NCBI GenBank assembly: GCA_012520525.1
Contig: JAAYOA010000061.1
Location: 1-47,147 of the forward strand
Source of the DNA: Clostridiaceae bacterium
Lineage (GTDB): Bacteria; Bacillota; Clostridia; Saccharofermentanales; Fastidiosipilaceae
Direction: 5' to 3'
DNA length: 47,147 nt
Part shown: positions 9,945 to 20,446 of the stretch, piece after piece
Layout of the letters: each line of letters starts with the position of its first letter
Numbering within the stretch: the first letter of the stretch is position 1
Program-made: the position numbers and the translations under genes
The notes under the pieces: generated by a model
What the model saw: the letters and a program-made list of their open reading frames with translations, nothing else
Databases searched by the model: none
Told to the model about the DNA's origin: nothing

Positions 9945-10064
9945 ATGATAAATATCAATTCTTATAATTCTTTAATTTATCTTTTATCTCAATCTATATT
10001 TTTAAGTCTCAAGCTAAACCGACTGTGGAGTGGTTTACCTGTTTTTAAGGAGGCTCAAATTTGA
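9945..10064 (+). CDS. Candidate small ORF (39 aa) between riboswitch and trmO
   Basis: ATG with SD AAAGGTGG about 6 nt upstream; MININSYNSLIYLLSQSIFLSLKLNRLWSGLPVFKEAQI; TGA stop overlaps the trmO TTG start (TTGA). No homology known to me. Confidence 0.35.
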   Translation: MININSYNSLIYLLSQSIFLSLKLNRLWSGLPVFKEAQI

Positions 10065-10492
10065 AATTAGTACAAATTGGCTGTGTTCACAGTCCTTATA
10101 AAGAAAAAAAGGATGCACCAAGGCAAGGTAAACTAAAAGACACTGTCAGTCAGATCGAGATTTTTGATGAGTATTTATCAGCTATGCAGCGCCTCTCCGA
10201 TTTGACACACATTATTGTTCTTTATTGGGGAGATCGCGCCGACCGATCTATTACAATGTCACCCACACCTTTTGATAGTGAACCAATTGGTGTATTTGCA
10301 TCTCGTTCCCCTAATCGACCTAATCCCATCGCATTTTGTGTATGTGAGATTGTAGCTATCAAGAATAATATCATTGAAGTTAAGAATTTAGATGCTTTGG
10401 ATAGCAGCCCAGTCCTAGATATTAAAGCATATGCAGCAGCGATCGATGCCTACCCAGAGGCACAAAGAAAGGGGCGGGGTGTACACGGATGA
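10061..10492 (+). CDS. trmO: TrmO/TsaA-family protein (tRNA t6A37 N6-methyltransferase-like)
   Basis: IGCVHSPYKEKKDAPRQ, VLYWGDRADRS, PIGVFASRSPNRPNPIAFCVCEIV, VKNLDALDSSPVLDIKAY. TTG start after SD AAGGAGG. Confidence 0.85.
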   Translation: MKLVQIGCVHSPYKEKKDAPRQGKLKDTVSQIEIFDEYLSAMQRLSDLTHIIVLYWGDRADRSITMSPTPFDSEPIGVFASRSPNRPNPIAFCVCEIVAIKNNIIEVKNLDALDSSPVLDIKAYAAAIDAYPEAQRKGRGVHG

Positions 10493-11571
10493 TGTCTAGC
10501 GATTCACCAACTAAGGGTGTTGATCTGAAAAATATTTACAAGCAAGATATCAGAAAAAAACGCGGCATTATCATAGGTATTTTAGTGCTAACAATTCTCC
10601 TAATGGTCTACGCGTTGAACCAAGGTGCTGTGGACACGACGCCTTTAGAGATCTTGAAAGCTCTTTTTTCAAAAGAAGAGACCAAGGCGAATATCGCCAC
10701 ATGGAATATTAGGCTGCCAAGAATTTTGGGCGCCGTTGTAGCTGGAGCGGGTCTAGGCATTTCTGGCTGTGTTATGCAGACAGGCATGCGAAATCCTTTG
10801 GCTTCTCCATCTACCTTAGGAATATCTAATGCCGCAGCGTTTGGTGCGAACATCGCCATCGTATTTTTTGGTGCTGGTGCGGTTAAAGGTGGCAGTGGCA
10901 AGGTCGGTATATATAATCCTTATTTAGTGACAATTTTTGCATTTATGTTCTCTATCTTGGCGATGGTAATTATTATTATGATTGCTAGGTTAAAAGCTTT
11001 TTCACCGGAGGCGATAGTGTTGGCGGGTGTAGCATTTAGTTCGCTATTTGCTGCCGGTACTACATTGATACAGTATTTTGCAGAAGACCATCAGATCGCA
11101 GCTATGGTGTTTTGGACGTTTGGTGATTTAGGTAGATTGACGTGGAGAGAGTTAAGAATATTATTTGTTTTGATCTTAATTATAGTGATCTATTTAATGG
11201 CCCATCGCTGGGATTATAATGCACTAGACAGCGGTGAAGATGCCGCCCGCAGTTTGGGTGTTAATGTAGACAGAGTGCGGCTTATTACAATGGTTGCATC
11301 CTGTATAATCACAGCAGTCAGCGTCTCTTTTATGGGAATTATCGGGTTTATCGGTTTGATCGCACCTCAGATGATGCGCCGTATTATAGGTAATGATCAC
11401 CGCTTGTTGATTCCGGCAGCAGCAGCCACGGGAGCTTTTATTCTACTATTTGCTGACACAATAGCCAGAGTCATTCTTTCTCCTATCGTGTTGCCTGTGG
11501 GAGCGGTCACTTCATTTTTTGGCGCTCCACTGTTCTTATTCCTGTTGATTAGGGGGTATTCAAGGAAATGA
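10489..11571 (+). CDS. FecCD/BtuC-type ABC transporter permease
   Basis: RLPRILGAVVAGAGLGISGCVMQTGMRNPLASPSTLGISNAAAFGA, MGIIGFIGLIAPQMMRRIIGNDHRLLIP. Confidence 0.93.
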   Translation: MMSSDSPTKGVDLKNIYKQDIRKKRGIIIGILVLTILLMVYALNQGAVDTTPLEILKALFSKEETKANIATWNIRLPRILGAVVAGAGLGISGCVMQTGMRNPLASPSTLGISNAAAFGANIAIVFFGAGAVKGGSGKVGIYNPYLVTIFAFMFSILAMVIIIMIARLKAFSPEAIVLAGVAFSSLFAAGTTLIQYFAEDHQIAAMVFWTFGDLGRLTWRELRILFVLILIIVIYLMAHRWDYNALDSGEDAARSLGVNVDRVRLITMVASCIITAVSVSFMGIIGFIGLIAPQMMRRIIGNDHRLLIPAAAATGAFILLFADTIARVILSPIVLPVGAVTSFFGAPLFLFLLIRGYSRK

Positions 11572-12320
11572 TTTTAAATGTCAACGAAATTTGTTTTGCA
11601 TACCCGGGCAATTCGGTTTTGGAAGATGTCTGTTTTAGATCGAGCAGAGGGGAGTTTGTCGCAATACTAGGTCCCAATGGTACGGGCAAGACAACCCTCT
11701 TGAAGTGTATCAATAAGATTCTCAAACCAGCTTCAGGCACAGTCTACATGAATGAAGATGATCTACATCAATTGAAAGGCAAGGAACTCGCCAAGAAAAT
11801 CGGTTATGTAGAACAAAATCGAGAAAAAACTCGTTCTACTGTTTTTAATGCCGTTCTCTTAGGCAGAAAACCCCACATTAAATGGGATGTAACGGAAAAA
11901 GACATCGCTATTGTCGAACAAATTATGCACTCTATGAATCTCTCGGATTTTGCCATGCGCTACGTTGACGAATTAAGTGGAGGAGAAGCTCAAAAGGTAA
12001 TTATTGCCCGTTCTTTGGCACAAGAACCGGAAATCTTGTTGATGGATGAACCAACTAACCACCTTGATTTAAAGAATCAAGTTGAAGTTATGAATACGAT
12101 CAAAGATATAACAAGGGAGAAAAATCTCACTACAATTGTCACGATGCATGACATTAATCTGGCTTTGCGCTATGCCGATCGATTTATATTAATGAAAGAT
12201 AAGAATATTTATGCAGCGGGAGATGAATCTGTGATTAATCCTGAAACCATAGAGACTGTCTACTCTCTGCCAGTAAAGATTATTTCCCATGAGGGAAGCC
12301 AAATTGTCATTCCAGCATGA
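11568..12320 (+). CDS. ABC transporter ATP-binding protein (BtuD/FepC-type)
   Basis: Walker A GPNGTGKTT, signature LSGGEAQK, Walker B ILLMDEPTNHLD. Confidence 0.95.
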   Translation: MILNVNEICFAYPGNSVLEDVCFRSSRGEFVAILGPNGTGKTTLLKCINKILKPASGTVYMNEDDLHQLKGKELAKKIGYVEQNREKTRSTVFNAVLLGRKPHIKWDVTEKDIAIVEQIMHSMNLSDFAMRYVDELSGGEAQKVIIARSLAQEPEILLMDEPTNHLDLKNQVEVMNTIKDITREKNLTTIVTMHDINLALRYADRFILMKDKNIYAAGDESVINPETIETVYSLPVKIISHEGSQIVIPA

Positions 12321-12388
12321 CATACCACTCTAAATTCGTTGGATAACCCGATAGGGTTATAAATAAATTAGTTTTAAAGGAGTATGAT

Positions 12389-13573
12389 ATGAAAAGATTT
12401 TTAACCGTTCTTTTGACACTTGCTATGTTCGTTTCTCTCAGTGCATGTGGCAGTAAAGAAAATGCCGAACCTGAGGAGGAGACGGAGACAACGGCGGTCG
12501 AAACAGAGGCCGAAGCCACAGTTTCAGAAGAGACAGAGGCAGAAACTGCCGAAGCAGAAGGTACAAGGGTTGTAGTGGATGTTCTGGGCAGAGAAGTAGA
12601 AATTCCTGCAAAACCGGAAAAATTTGTTAATGTCGGTGTCGGTACGTTAAGGCTTTATACCTATGTGGCACCGATTGAAAAATTAGTCGGTGTAGAACAG
12701 ACCGAAGTCGAGGAACAACGTGGTGTACCTTATACTCTCGTCAACGCTGAAAAAGTAAAAGATCTTCCGATCATCGGTGCAGGTGGTCCTCGCGATACCG
12801 CAGATCCCGAAGCAATCTTGGCCACATCCCCCGATGTTATTTTTGACACCTATTCCACAGAAGTAGAAGCTGCCGACGAATTGCAAGAGAAGACAGGCAT
12901 ACCTGTAGTCGTCTTAAGTTATGGCAAAGTCGAACTGGTCGACGAAGACCTGCACCAATCCATTAGACTTATTGGTGACGTCACCGGTGAACAAGAAAGG
13001 GCCGAAGAAGTCATTAATATTATCAACAACTACCTAGATGACATCAGTCAGCGTGTGTCTGACATCGATCCCGCAAGCTCCCCTACAATTTATATTGGCG
13101 CCATGGGCAATAGAGGACAACAAGGCATCGAGAGCACCCGAGGCAACAACATCATGACAAATATCCTTAAGGCCAATAACGTTTCCGACGAAGTTGGAGA
13201 AAAAGGTGGATTCTTCATTGATAAAGAACAGCTGTTAGAATGGGATCCTGAATACATTTTTGTGGACGCTGACGGTTTGCCTTTAGTCAGAGAAGATTAT
13301 CAGAATAGCCCAGCTCTTTATGACGCACTGACTGCAGTTCAGGAAGGCAAAGTTTACAGTCAACTTCCCTTTAAACTCAGACATACAAATTTAGAAACTG
13401 CCATCGCTGACATCTATAACATTGGTAAAGTTATTTACCCTGATGAATTTAGTGACGTCGAACTAGATGCTAAAGCCGATGAAATTTATGAGAGCTTCCT
13501 AGGGGCACCCCTCTATGACCGCATGATCGAGGACTTCGCACCTTTTGGAACAGTAGACATCACCCAGGAATAA
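12389..13573 (+). CDS. ABC transporter substrate-binding lipoprotein (BtuF/FhuD-like)
   Basis: Lipobox LSAC, acidic linker, then VVVDVLGREVEIPAKPEKFV...DPEAILATSPDVIFDTYS periplasmic-binding pattern. Cobalamin specificity is inferred from the upstream riboswitch. Confidence 0.85.
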   Translation: MKRFLTVLLTLAMFVSLSACGSKENAEPEEETETTAVETEAEATVSEETEAETAEAEGTRVVVDVLGREVEIPAKPEKFVNVGVGTLRLYTYVAPIEKLVGVEQTEVEEQRGVPYTLVNAEKVKDLPIIGAGGPRDTADPEAILATSPDVIFDTYSTEVEAADELQEKTGIPVVVLSYGKVELVDEDLHQSIRLIGDVTGEQERAEEVINIINNYLDDISQRVSDIDPASSPTIYIGAMGNRGQQGIESTRGNNIMTNILKANNVSDEVGEKGGFFIDKEQLLEWDPEYIFVDADGLPLVREDYQNSPALYDALTAVQEGKVYSQLPFKLRHTNLETAIADIYNIGKVIYPDEFSDVELDAKADEIYESFLGAPLYDRMIEDFAPFGTVDITQE

Positions 13574-13651
13574 TTAAGCTCGGTTATATTAGAGCAATAA
13601 ATTTGAAAAACAATTTTAAGTGAATGTCAGAATTTATTTGATCAACTAAAA

Positions 13652-13697
13652 GGCATCGGATTTGTAGTGCTTACGAATCCGATGCCAATTTGATTTT
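13652..13697 (+). terminator. Terminator-like hairpin after the transporter operon
   Basis: GGCATCGGATT (13652-13662) / AATCCGATGCC (13676-13686), then a modestly T-rich tail. Confidence 0.7.
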
Positions 13698-13999
13698 ATT
13701 GTTTTAAAGTTTATATGTTGAAACATATATATAATATTCACATAAAATTATATACAAGTATTTTTGTTAACCGAAGACATTGGTTAATTTGCATAAAAAT
13801 CAATGTTACATCGATATTTTAGCATAATTAATGGTTTTTAAACGTATTATTCGACTTAGCTGTGATAGAATATTCAGAATATGAAAAACATCTATCGCTT
13901 TAAATCCAAGTCGTCTGTATGATTTAATCGGTGTGATATTTAGACCAATCTGACGGGATCGATCTTCTCAGCCAGAGTATGTTGAAGAGAGGGGTAATT

Positions 14000-15124
14000 A
14001 TGGAGCACTTGCAACAAGAAAACTTTAGTAAAAAGAGAACATATGAAATTGCTGTTATACCAGGTGATGGTATTGGACCGGAAATCATAGATAGTGCTCG
14101 GTCGATTATGCGTCAGGTTGCAGCTAATTATAATTTTGATGTCATTGAAAAACAATGTTTGGCAGGTGGTGCGGCGATCGACGAATTTGGTGTACCACTG
14201 CCCGAAGTGACTCTTAAGACTTGTCAATCGGCGGACGCCGTTTTGCTCGGCGCTGTAGGTGGTCCCAAGTGGGATCATGTTCCGACCGAACAGCGTCCTG
14301 AAAAAGCTCTTCTAGGTCTTCGAAAAGGTTTAGGCTTATATGCCAATTTGCGCCCCGCAAAGCTTTATCCCGCCCTTTCCGCAGCCAGTCCTTTGCATCC
14401 CACTATTGTCAAAGACGGCATAGATATCTTGTTTGTGAGAGAGTTGATTGGTGGCATCTATTTCGGCGAAAGGGGTAGGTCTGGCAGTGGATCAACCCTG
14501 CGTGGCTATGATACTGAGAGCTATTCAGTTGCCGAGGTAGAACGGATTGCCCGAATGGCTTTCATCGCAGCTGAAGGAAGAAAAAAGCACGTTATCTCGG
14601 TTGATAAAGCTAATGTCTTGGAGAGTTCGCGAGTTTGGCGAGAAACAGTAGAAAAAATAGCTGCCAATCATCCGGCGGTCACATTGGAGCACTTATATGT
14701 TGACAACGCAGCCATGCAGCTCGTTAAACGACCTAGCACGATGGATGTGGTGGTAACGACGAATATGTTTGGTGACATTCTGTCCGATGAAGCGGCGATG
14801 ATTACCGGTTCTATCGGCATCTTGCCTTCGGCTTCCTTGGGAGAACCAGACAAACCAGGTATGTATGAGCCGATCCACGGATCAGCTCCTGATATTGCAG
14901 GTACAGGACAGGCAAATCCCTTGGCAACGATTTTATCGGTAGCTTTGATGTTGCGCTATTCGTTGCATCAATCCGAAGCAGCCAAAGATATTGAGAAAGC
15001 TGTCGATCAAGTTTTATCAGAGGGGTGGCGATCTCGTGATCTCATCCTTCCCAATCAGACAGTCGATCCTGATAAGATCGTAGACTGTGACGGCATGACT
15101 GAGAAAGTGTTAGCCTGTCTTTAA
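14000..15124 (+). CDS. leuB: 3-isopropylmalate dehydrogenase
   Basis: [79 protein letters not shown] 14000 has SD GAGAGGGG; an upstream in-frame ATG lies at 13979. Confidence 0.95.
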   Translation: MEHLQQENFSKKRTYEIAVIPGDGIGPEIIDSARSIMRQVAANYNFDVIEKQCLAGGAAIDEFGVPLPEVTLKTCQSADAVLLGAVGGPKWDHVPTEQRPEKALLGLRKGLGLYANLRPAKLYPALSAASPLHPTIVKDGIDILFVRELIGGIYFGERGRSGSGSTLRGYDTESYSVAEVERIARMAFIAAEGRKKHVISVDKANVLESSRVWRETVEKIAANHPAVTLEHLYVDNAAMQLVKRPSTMDVVVTTNMFGDILSDEAAMITGSIGILPSASLGEPDKPGMYEPIHGSAPDIAGTGQANPLATILSVALMLRYSLHQSEAAKDIEKAVDQVLSEGWRSRDLILPNQTVDPDKIVDCDGMTEKVLACL

Positions 15125-15247
15125 AGTATTTTGATTATTTACTCTATAAAATAAAGTATATAATTTGAATTTAGTATCCTATATTATGGCATTTTAAAAG
15201 ATGAGACGATCAAGGGAGTATAGTTAAACAATTATTGAAGAAAGGAT

Positions 15248-15277
15248 ATGAATCATCGCATTTCTATATGCCGGTGA
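15248..15277 (+). CDS. Possible leader peptide upstream of ilvD
   Basis: MNHRISICR* with SD AAAGGA; ends 12 nt before the ilvD ATG. Confidence 0.2.
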   Translation: MNHRISICR

Positions 15278-15289
15278 TTTGGTGACAGC

Positions 15290-16948
15290 ATGAGAAGTGA
15301 ACAAATTAAAGTTGGCAAAAGTCGCGCCCCACACCGTTCATTATTATATAGTCTTGGCTTGACAGAGACAGAGATGGAGCGCCCCTTTATCGCCGTTGTG
15401 AATTCATTTAATGAAATCGTTCCAGGCCACATTCATCTGAGAGAAATCACGGAAAAAGTCAAGGACGGTATCCGATTAGCCGGTGGTGTTCCCTTTGAAT
15501 TCCCTGCTATTGCTGTCTGTGATGGTATCGCAATGAATCATGACGGCATGCACTATTCACTGGTTAGTAGAGACTACATTGCCGATTCCTGTGAAATTAT
15601 GCTCCAGGCTCATCAATTCGACGGCGTTGTTTTTATTCCTAACTGCGATAAAGTAGTGCCTGGTATGCTGATGGCAGCAGCTCGCTTGGATCTGCCTTCT
15701 ATTTTTGTAAGTGGCGGTCCTATGTTGCCAGGTGACTCGGCTCGCTTTGGGCGTATGGGCTTGATGTCGGTGTTTGAAGCAGTTGGAGCAGAATCGGCAG
15801 GGAAAATCAGTGAAGCTGAATTAATTCGCGTCGAACAAGAAGTCTGTCCTACCTGTGGTAGCTGTGCTGGTATGTATACCGCTAACACGATGAACTGTTT
15901 GACGGAGGCAATTGGTCTGGGGCTGCCAGGCAACGGCACTATCGCTGCGGTTTTAGCAGACCGTCGCCGGCTTGCCAAAGAGGCGGGCATGCGCATCCTT
16001 GATCTTGTTGAAGAAAATAAAACTGCCCGCATGATTATGAATAAAGGCAATTTAGTCAACGCAATGCGAGTGGATATGGCTCTAGGTGGATCCACCAATT
16101 CGGTGCTTCATATGTTGGCAATTTCCCGGGAAGCAGGTAGTCCGCTTACACTAAAAGAGATTGAAGAACTTTCTGCGACAACCCCACAACTCTGTAAACT
16201 TGACCCCGCTGGAGATGACTTTATAACCGATTTAAATGCCAACGGCGGTATCTCTGCGGTTATGGCAGAATTAGCTAAAAAAGATCTCATTGATAAGTCC
16301 GTCAATACAGTGGATGGTACATTAGCGGAACGCCTAGAAGGCAATGGGGGCAGCAATGGCTATGTGATCCACAGCGTCGATGACCCTGTTTCTCCTGACG
16401 GGGGTCTTGCCATACTGTTTGGCAACATCGCCCCCGAGGGCTGTGTTGTAAAGAAAGGTGCGGTCTTACCTGAAATGCTACAACACGAAGGACCTGCCCG
16501 AGTATTTGAAAGTGAAGAAGAGGCCTGTGAAGCAATCTTTGGTGGCAAAATTCAACCCGGCGACGTGGTCGTCATCCGCTTCGAAGGACCTAAAGGAGGT
16601 CCTGGTATGCGGGAAATGTTAAGTCCCACCAGCGCGCTTGCCGGTATGGGTTTGGACAATTCAGTCGCCTTGTTGACCGACGGTCGTTTCTCCGGCGCCA
16701 GTCGCGGCGCTTCCATAGGTCATATCACGCCGGAAGCAGTGGACGGAGGCTTAATCGGTAAAGTCCTTGAAGGTGATCCAATTGCCATTGATATTCCGGC
16801 TCGTACCATTAGCTTGAAAGTGTCTGAAGACGAGTTGGCAAATAGAAAATTTGCTCCACAACCAGAACGTAATTTAAAAGGTGTTTTGGCTCGTTATGCC
16901 CGGCAAGCTGGCAAAGCTTCGGAAGGCGCAGGCATGGAAATAGGTTGA
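15290..16948 (+). CDS. ilvD: Dihydroxy-acid dehydratase
   Basis: [83 protein letters not shown]. Confidence 0.97.
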   Translation: MRSEQIKVGKSRAPHRSLLYSLGLTETEMERPFIAVVNSFNEIVPGHIHLREITEKVKDGIRLAGGVPFEFPAIAVCDGIAMNHDGMHYSLVSRDYIADSCEIMLQAHQFDGVVFIPNCDKVVPGMLMAAARLDLPSIFVSGGPMLPGDSARFGRMGLMSVFEAVGAESAGKISEAELIRVEQEVCPTCGSCAGMYTANTMNCLTEAIGLGLPGNGTIAAVLADRRRLAKEAGMRILDLVEENKTARMIMNKGNLVNAMRVDMALGGSTNSVLHMLAISREAGSPLTLKEIEELSATTPQLCKLDPAGDDFITDLNANGGISAVMAELAKKDLIDKSVNTVDGTLAERLEGNGGSNGYVIHSVDDPVSPDGGLAILFGNIAPEGCVVKKGAVLPEMLQHEGPARVFESEEEACEAIFGGKIQPGDVVVIRFEGPKGGPGMREMLSPTSALAGMGLDNSVALLTDGRFSGASRGASIGHITPEAVDGGLIGKVLEGDPIAIDIPARTISLKVSEDELANRKFAPQPERNLKGVLARYARQAGKASEGAGMEIG

Positions 16949-17027
16949 CTATTCTCTACAAATATTAATTAAAATCAATCTTTAAATAATACTATTATTA
17001 ATCTAAATATGAATATTTTTAAGAGGT

Positions 17028-18743
17028 ATGGATATGAATGGTGCTGAAACTGTAGTCAAATTTTTACAGGACAAAGGGGTTACATGTGGCTTTGGGTATC
17101 CGGGAGGACCTGTTTTGGTTCTCTATGAAGCAATATATAAGTTAAAATTCAATCATATTTTAACGCGCCACGAGCAGGGAGCGGTTCACGCTGCCGAAGG
17201 TTATGCTAAGGCAACAGGTAAACCCGGTGTTGTATTTGCTACATCAGGTCCCGGTGCTACAAACTTGGTCACTGGATTAGCCGATGCTAAGTTGGACTCG
17301 GTTCCGCTTTTAGCGATCACTGGGGCGGTTGCACGGGATGACACAGGAAGTGATGCATTCCAGGAAGCTGATATAACGTGTGTTACAGAGCCAGTCACGA
17401 AGTATAACTACTTTATTATGGATGAGAGTGAATTGTTACCTGCCCTAGAGGAAGCTTGGGAAATGACCACATCTGATCGACCAGGTCCTGTTTTGATTAA
17501 TATTCCCAAAGATATTTTGGCAACCTCTATTCCGGCAGATCACAATGCTACCAATAAAGTGCGTCGTCACCGCCCACAACCGCCGGAATCGGAAACTCAA
17601 ATCCCCGCGGTCTTAGAGGCGCTGTCGCAGTCGGAAAAACCACTGATGTTGGTAGGTGGCGGTTGTAATATCTCACCTTCAGCACCGGCAGCTTTGAAAG
17701 GCATCGTTGATGCCATTGGTTTGCCCTGTGCTACCACTTTGATGGGTAAAGGTACATTAGCAGCTGATCAACGCCACTACCTCGGTCACATCGGTATGCA
17801 TGGAACCGTTCAATCTAACCATGCCCTAGCCGAGTGTGATTTACTTTTAATTGTCGGTTCCAGACTGAGCGACCGGGTGGTCGCACTGCCAGATGATATG
17901 CGCGCAGCTGTGCGCACCATTATCCATGTAGATATAGATGGCTCTGAAGTGGGGAAGCGTATTCGTCCAGATATTCCTATCGAAGCTGACGCCGGAAAAT
18001 TTTTATCCGGATTGTTAGATGCTGTTACCAATAATGGGTGGCGTGCGCCCGAGGTCTGGCAATCTTGGCGAGATATGCTGGAGGATTTGACAATTCGATT
18101 TAATCGTCTAATAACAAAACGCCTTGCAGCGACAGATCCACTGCGAGCATCATTTATTATCGACCGAGCGTCACACTTATTTGCGGGGCAAGATCCCTTG
18201 GTTGTTACGGATGTAGGTCAGCACCAGATGTTTGCAGCCCAATACTTTAAAATTGAATCACCCAACTCATTTTTGACCTCTGGCGGATTGGGTACAATGG
18301 GTTTTGGTCTTCCGGCGGCGATCGGAGGATCTTATGGCTGTCCTGAACGACCGACAGTGCTAGTCGCAGGGGATGGCGGACTCCAGATGACCATACAGGA
18401 ATTAGGTCTGTTAGCAGCCCTCGATCTGCCTGTTTTTATTATGATCATGGATAACTCTACACTAGGTATGGTGCGTCAATGGCAGACCCTTTTCTTTGAC
18501 GAACACTACAGCCAGTCCATGCTTGGTAATAACCCTGACTTTGTGAAAATTGCCGAAGCCTACGATATCACTGGAAAAAATATCCATACCGTTGAAGAAT
18601 TTGATGCCGCAGTGTCTGATTTTCAGGCTAATCCGCGCCCTTATTTAACACGGATTTATGTAGAAACGTTCGAGAATGTATTTCCGATGATTCCAGCGGG
18701 AAAGGGTCCTGGTGATTTGATTATGCCAGGTTTTGAAGCATGA
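17028..18743 (+). CDS. ilvB: Acetolactate synthase large subunit
   Basis: ThDP-enzyme motifs RHEQGAVHAAEGYAKATGKPGVVFATSGPGATNLVTGLADA, TDVGQHQMFAAQY, TSGGLGTMGFGLPAAIG, MVRQWQTLFF. Confidence 0.93.
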   Translation: MDMNGAETVVKFLQDKGVTCGFGYPGGPVLVLYEAIYKLKFNHILTRHEQGAVHAAEGYAKATGKPGVVFATSGPGATNLVTGLADAKLDSVPLLAITGAVARDDTGSDAFQEADITCVTEPVTKYNYFIMDESELLPALEEAWEMTTSDRPGPVLINIPKDILATSIPADHNATNKVRRHRPQPPESETQIPAVLEALSQSEKPLMLVGGGCNISPSAPAALKGIVDAIGLPCATTLMGKGTLAADQRHYLGHIGMHGTVQSNHALAECDLLLIVGSRLSDRVVALPDDMRAAVRTIIHVDIDGSEVGKRIRPDIPIEADAGKFLSGLLDAVTNNGWRAPEVWQSWRDMLEDLTIRFNRLITKRLAATDPLRASFIIDRASHLFAGQDPLVVTDVGQHQMFAAQYFKIESPNSFLTSGGLGTMGFGLPAAIGGSYGCPERPTVLVAGDGGLQMTIQELGLLAALDLPVFIMIMDNSTLGMVRQWQTLFFDEHYSQSMLGNNPDFVKIAEAYDITGKNIHTVEEFDAAVSDFQANPRPYLTRIYVETFENVFPMIPAGKGPGDLIMPGFEA

Positions 18744-20446
18744 CAAAACCATTAAAAATTGCACTTGTTGCTCATAATGCCCGTTTCACGCATACCAATC
18801 CTTCTGTACGAAGTATGCTTGTAAATGCTAACAAACAGCTGTCCGCCGCCATTGACGACGGACGGCTGACTTTTGTGGCGTGTGAATTAACAATTAATGA
18901 TCCCCTCGATGACCGGGCTGCTAAACTTCACGATTTGGATGCTGACATCTATCTTTTTTCCGCCTATATATGGAATATCGAAGAAACCAAAGCAGTTGCT
19001 GAGATCATTAAGAAGGCGAATCCAAATCGTTTAATCGGCTGCGGTGGTCCTGAAGTGTCTTATACTCCCGAAACTGATTTAATAGAAACCCCTTGGTTTG
19101 ATTTTATTCTATGTGGTGAGGGAGAAGTGCAGATTGTTGAGCTAGGGAAAGCTATATTAAAGCATTGGATTCCTCTTTTATCCAGTAGCAAAATTCAGAT
19201 TTCAAGTTTTTTTGCAGCAGCCTTGGCTTCTATGACAACTGCAGTCAGAGGCATGGTCTGTCGCGACAGATATGCAGAAATACGCGTCGATCAATCGTCG
19301 GCATTAAATCTAGAAAGACCTGAGATTAAGTTCGTATATGGTCCAGCTAATGAATATGTGGATCTCAACCAACTACCATTTTTATGGGATCAATCACTAG
19401 GAGAGGAAATCAATTCTGATGAGCAAATCAAAAACCGGATGCTTTACTATGAGAGCAGCCGCGGCTGTCCTTTTCATTGTGTCTATTGTCTGTCTTCGGT
19501 AGAAAAAGGGTTGCGCCTGCGGGATTTGAATAAGGTTTTCATTGAATTGAAGGAATTGGTCGATCGGGACGCCATGCTCGTTAAATTCGTTGATCGCTCC
19601 TTTAATGCTGTTCCGTCTAGAGCTCAAGCGATTTGGCAGTATTTAATTGATATCTATCGTCCTGGTCAGAAGACTCGCTTCCATTTTGAAATTGAAGCAG
19701 ATCTTATGGACCAAGCAGCGCTGGATTTATTGACCACTGCACCCTCCCATTTATTTCAATTTGAAATCGGCGTTCAGACAACTAACAACAAAGTTTTAAA
19801 GACAATTAAAAGACAGCAGAATAACGATCATGTGGCATCTGTAGTGTCTGCACTTCGTCGCACATGTGATATTCATCTACACTTAGATCTAATTGCCGGT
19901 CTTCCTGGCGAAGATATGAATTCCTTTAAACAGTCATTCAATGATGTTTACGCTATGAAACCTGACGTTATTCAGTTAGGATTTTTAAAGATTCTTAAGG
20001 GCACACCCATGGCGCAGATGGCGACAGAACGGGGTTACACCTGGCGTACAACACCCCCCTACGAAGTGATTACAAGCGATGGGATGTCCTATGCCGATTT
20101 GCAATCATTAAAAAGAATTGAAGCAGTCTTGGACCGGTTTTATAATCAACCGTGGTTAGATAATGTATTGGAACCTGTTCTCGCTGCCTACAGCGATGCA
20201 TTTTCTTTTTATGAAGATCTGGCGGCTTTTGGTCAAAAACGAGATTTGTTATATCGCCGGGTGTCAGCTGAAGAATGGTATGCCGAACTATTGCGCTTTG
20301 CTAAAGAATGGGTCTTTAAAGATAATGAAAACCCTCAAAAAGCTCAGGCGTGGCATACCTATTTTAAATCCTGCTATCAGGCTCAACAACGTAGAGGTAG
20401 GATTAATTGGGATGTGTTTGTGTCTCGATATGGCATAGAAGAATGA
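18740..20446 (+). CDS. B12-binding-domain radical SAM protein (DUF4080-like C-terminus)
   Basis: N-terminal corrinoid-binding-like Rossmann domain (VAHNARFTHTNPSVRSMLV...LIGCGGPEVSYTPE), SSRGCPFHCVYCLSS radical SAM motif, FQFEIGVQTTNNKVLKTI. Overlaps ilvB by 4 bp. Confidence 0.85.
   Translation: MTKPLKIALVAHNARFTHTNPSVRSMLVNANKQLSAAIDDGRLTFVACELTINDPLDDRAAKLHDLDADIYLFSAYIWNIEETKAVAEIIKKANPNRLIGCGGPEVSYTPETDLIETPWFDFILCGEGEVQIVELGKAILKHWIPLLSSSKIQISSFFAAALASMTTAVRGMVCRDRYAEIRVDQSSALNLERPEIKFVYGPANEYVDLNQLPFLWDQSLGEEINSDEQIKNRMLYYESSRGCPFHCVYCLSSVEKGLRLRDLNKVFIELKELVDRDAMLVKFVDRSFNAVPSRAQAIWQYLIDIYRPGQKTRFHFEIEADLMDQAALDLLTTAPSHLFQFEIGVQTTNNKVLKTIKRQQNNDHVASVVSALRRTCDIHLHLDLIAGLPGEDMNSFKQSFNDVYAMKPDVIQLGFLKILKGTPMAQMATERGYTWRTTPPYEVITSDGMSYADLQSLKRIEAVLDRFYNQPWLDNVLEPVLAAYSDAFSFYEDLAAFGQKRDLLYRRVSAEEWYAELLRFAKEWVFKDNENPQKAQAWHTYFKSCYQAQQRRGRINWDVFVSRYGIEE

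Noticed and set aside
13698-13999. T-box or leucine attenuator upstream of leuB
   Set aside because: No conserved T-box core sequence, specifier stem or terminator/antiterminator pair was visible; the region is just AT-rich.
18740-18743. Biosynthetic (RiPP) cluster suggested by several radical SAM genes
   Set aside because: The radical SAM genes are dispersed, mostly of housekeeping-type families, and no precursor peptide or dedicated transporter accompanies them.
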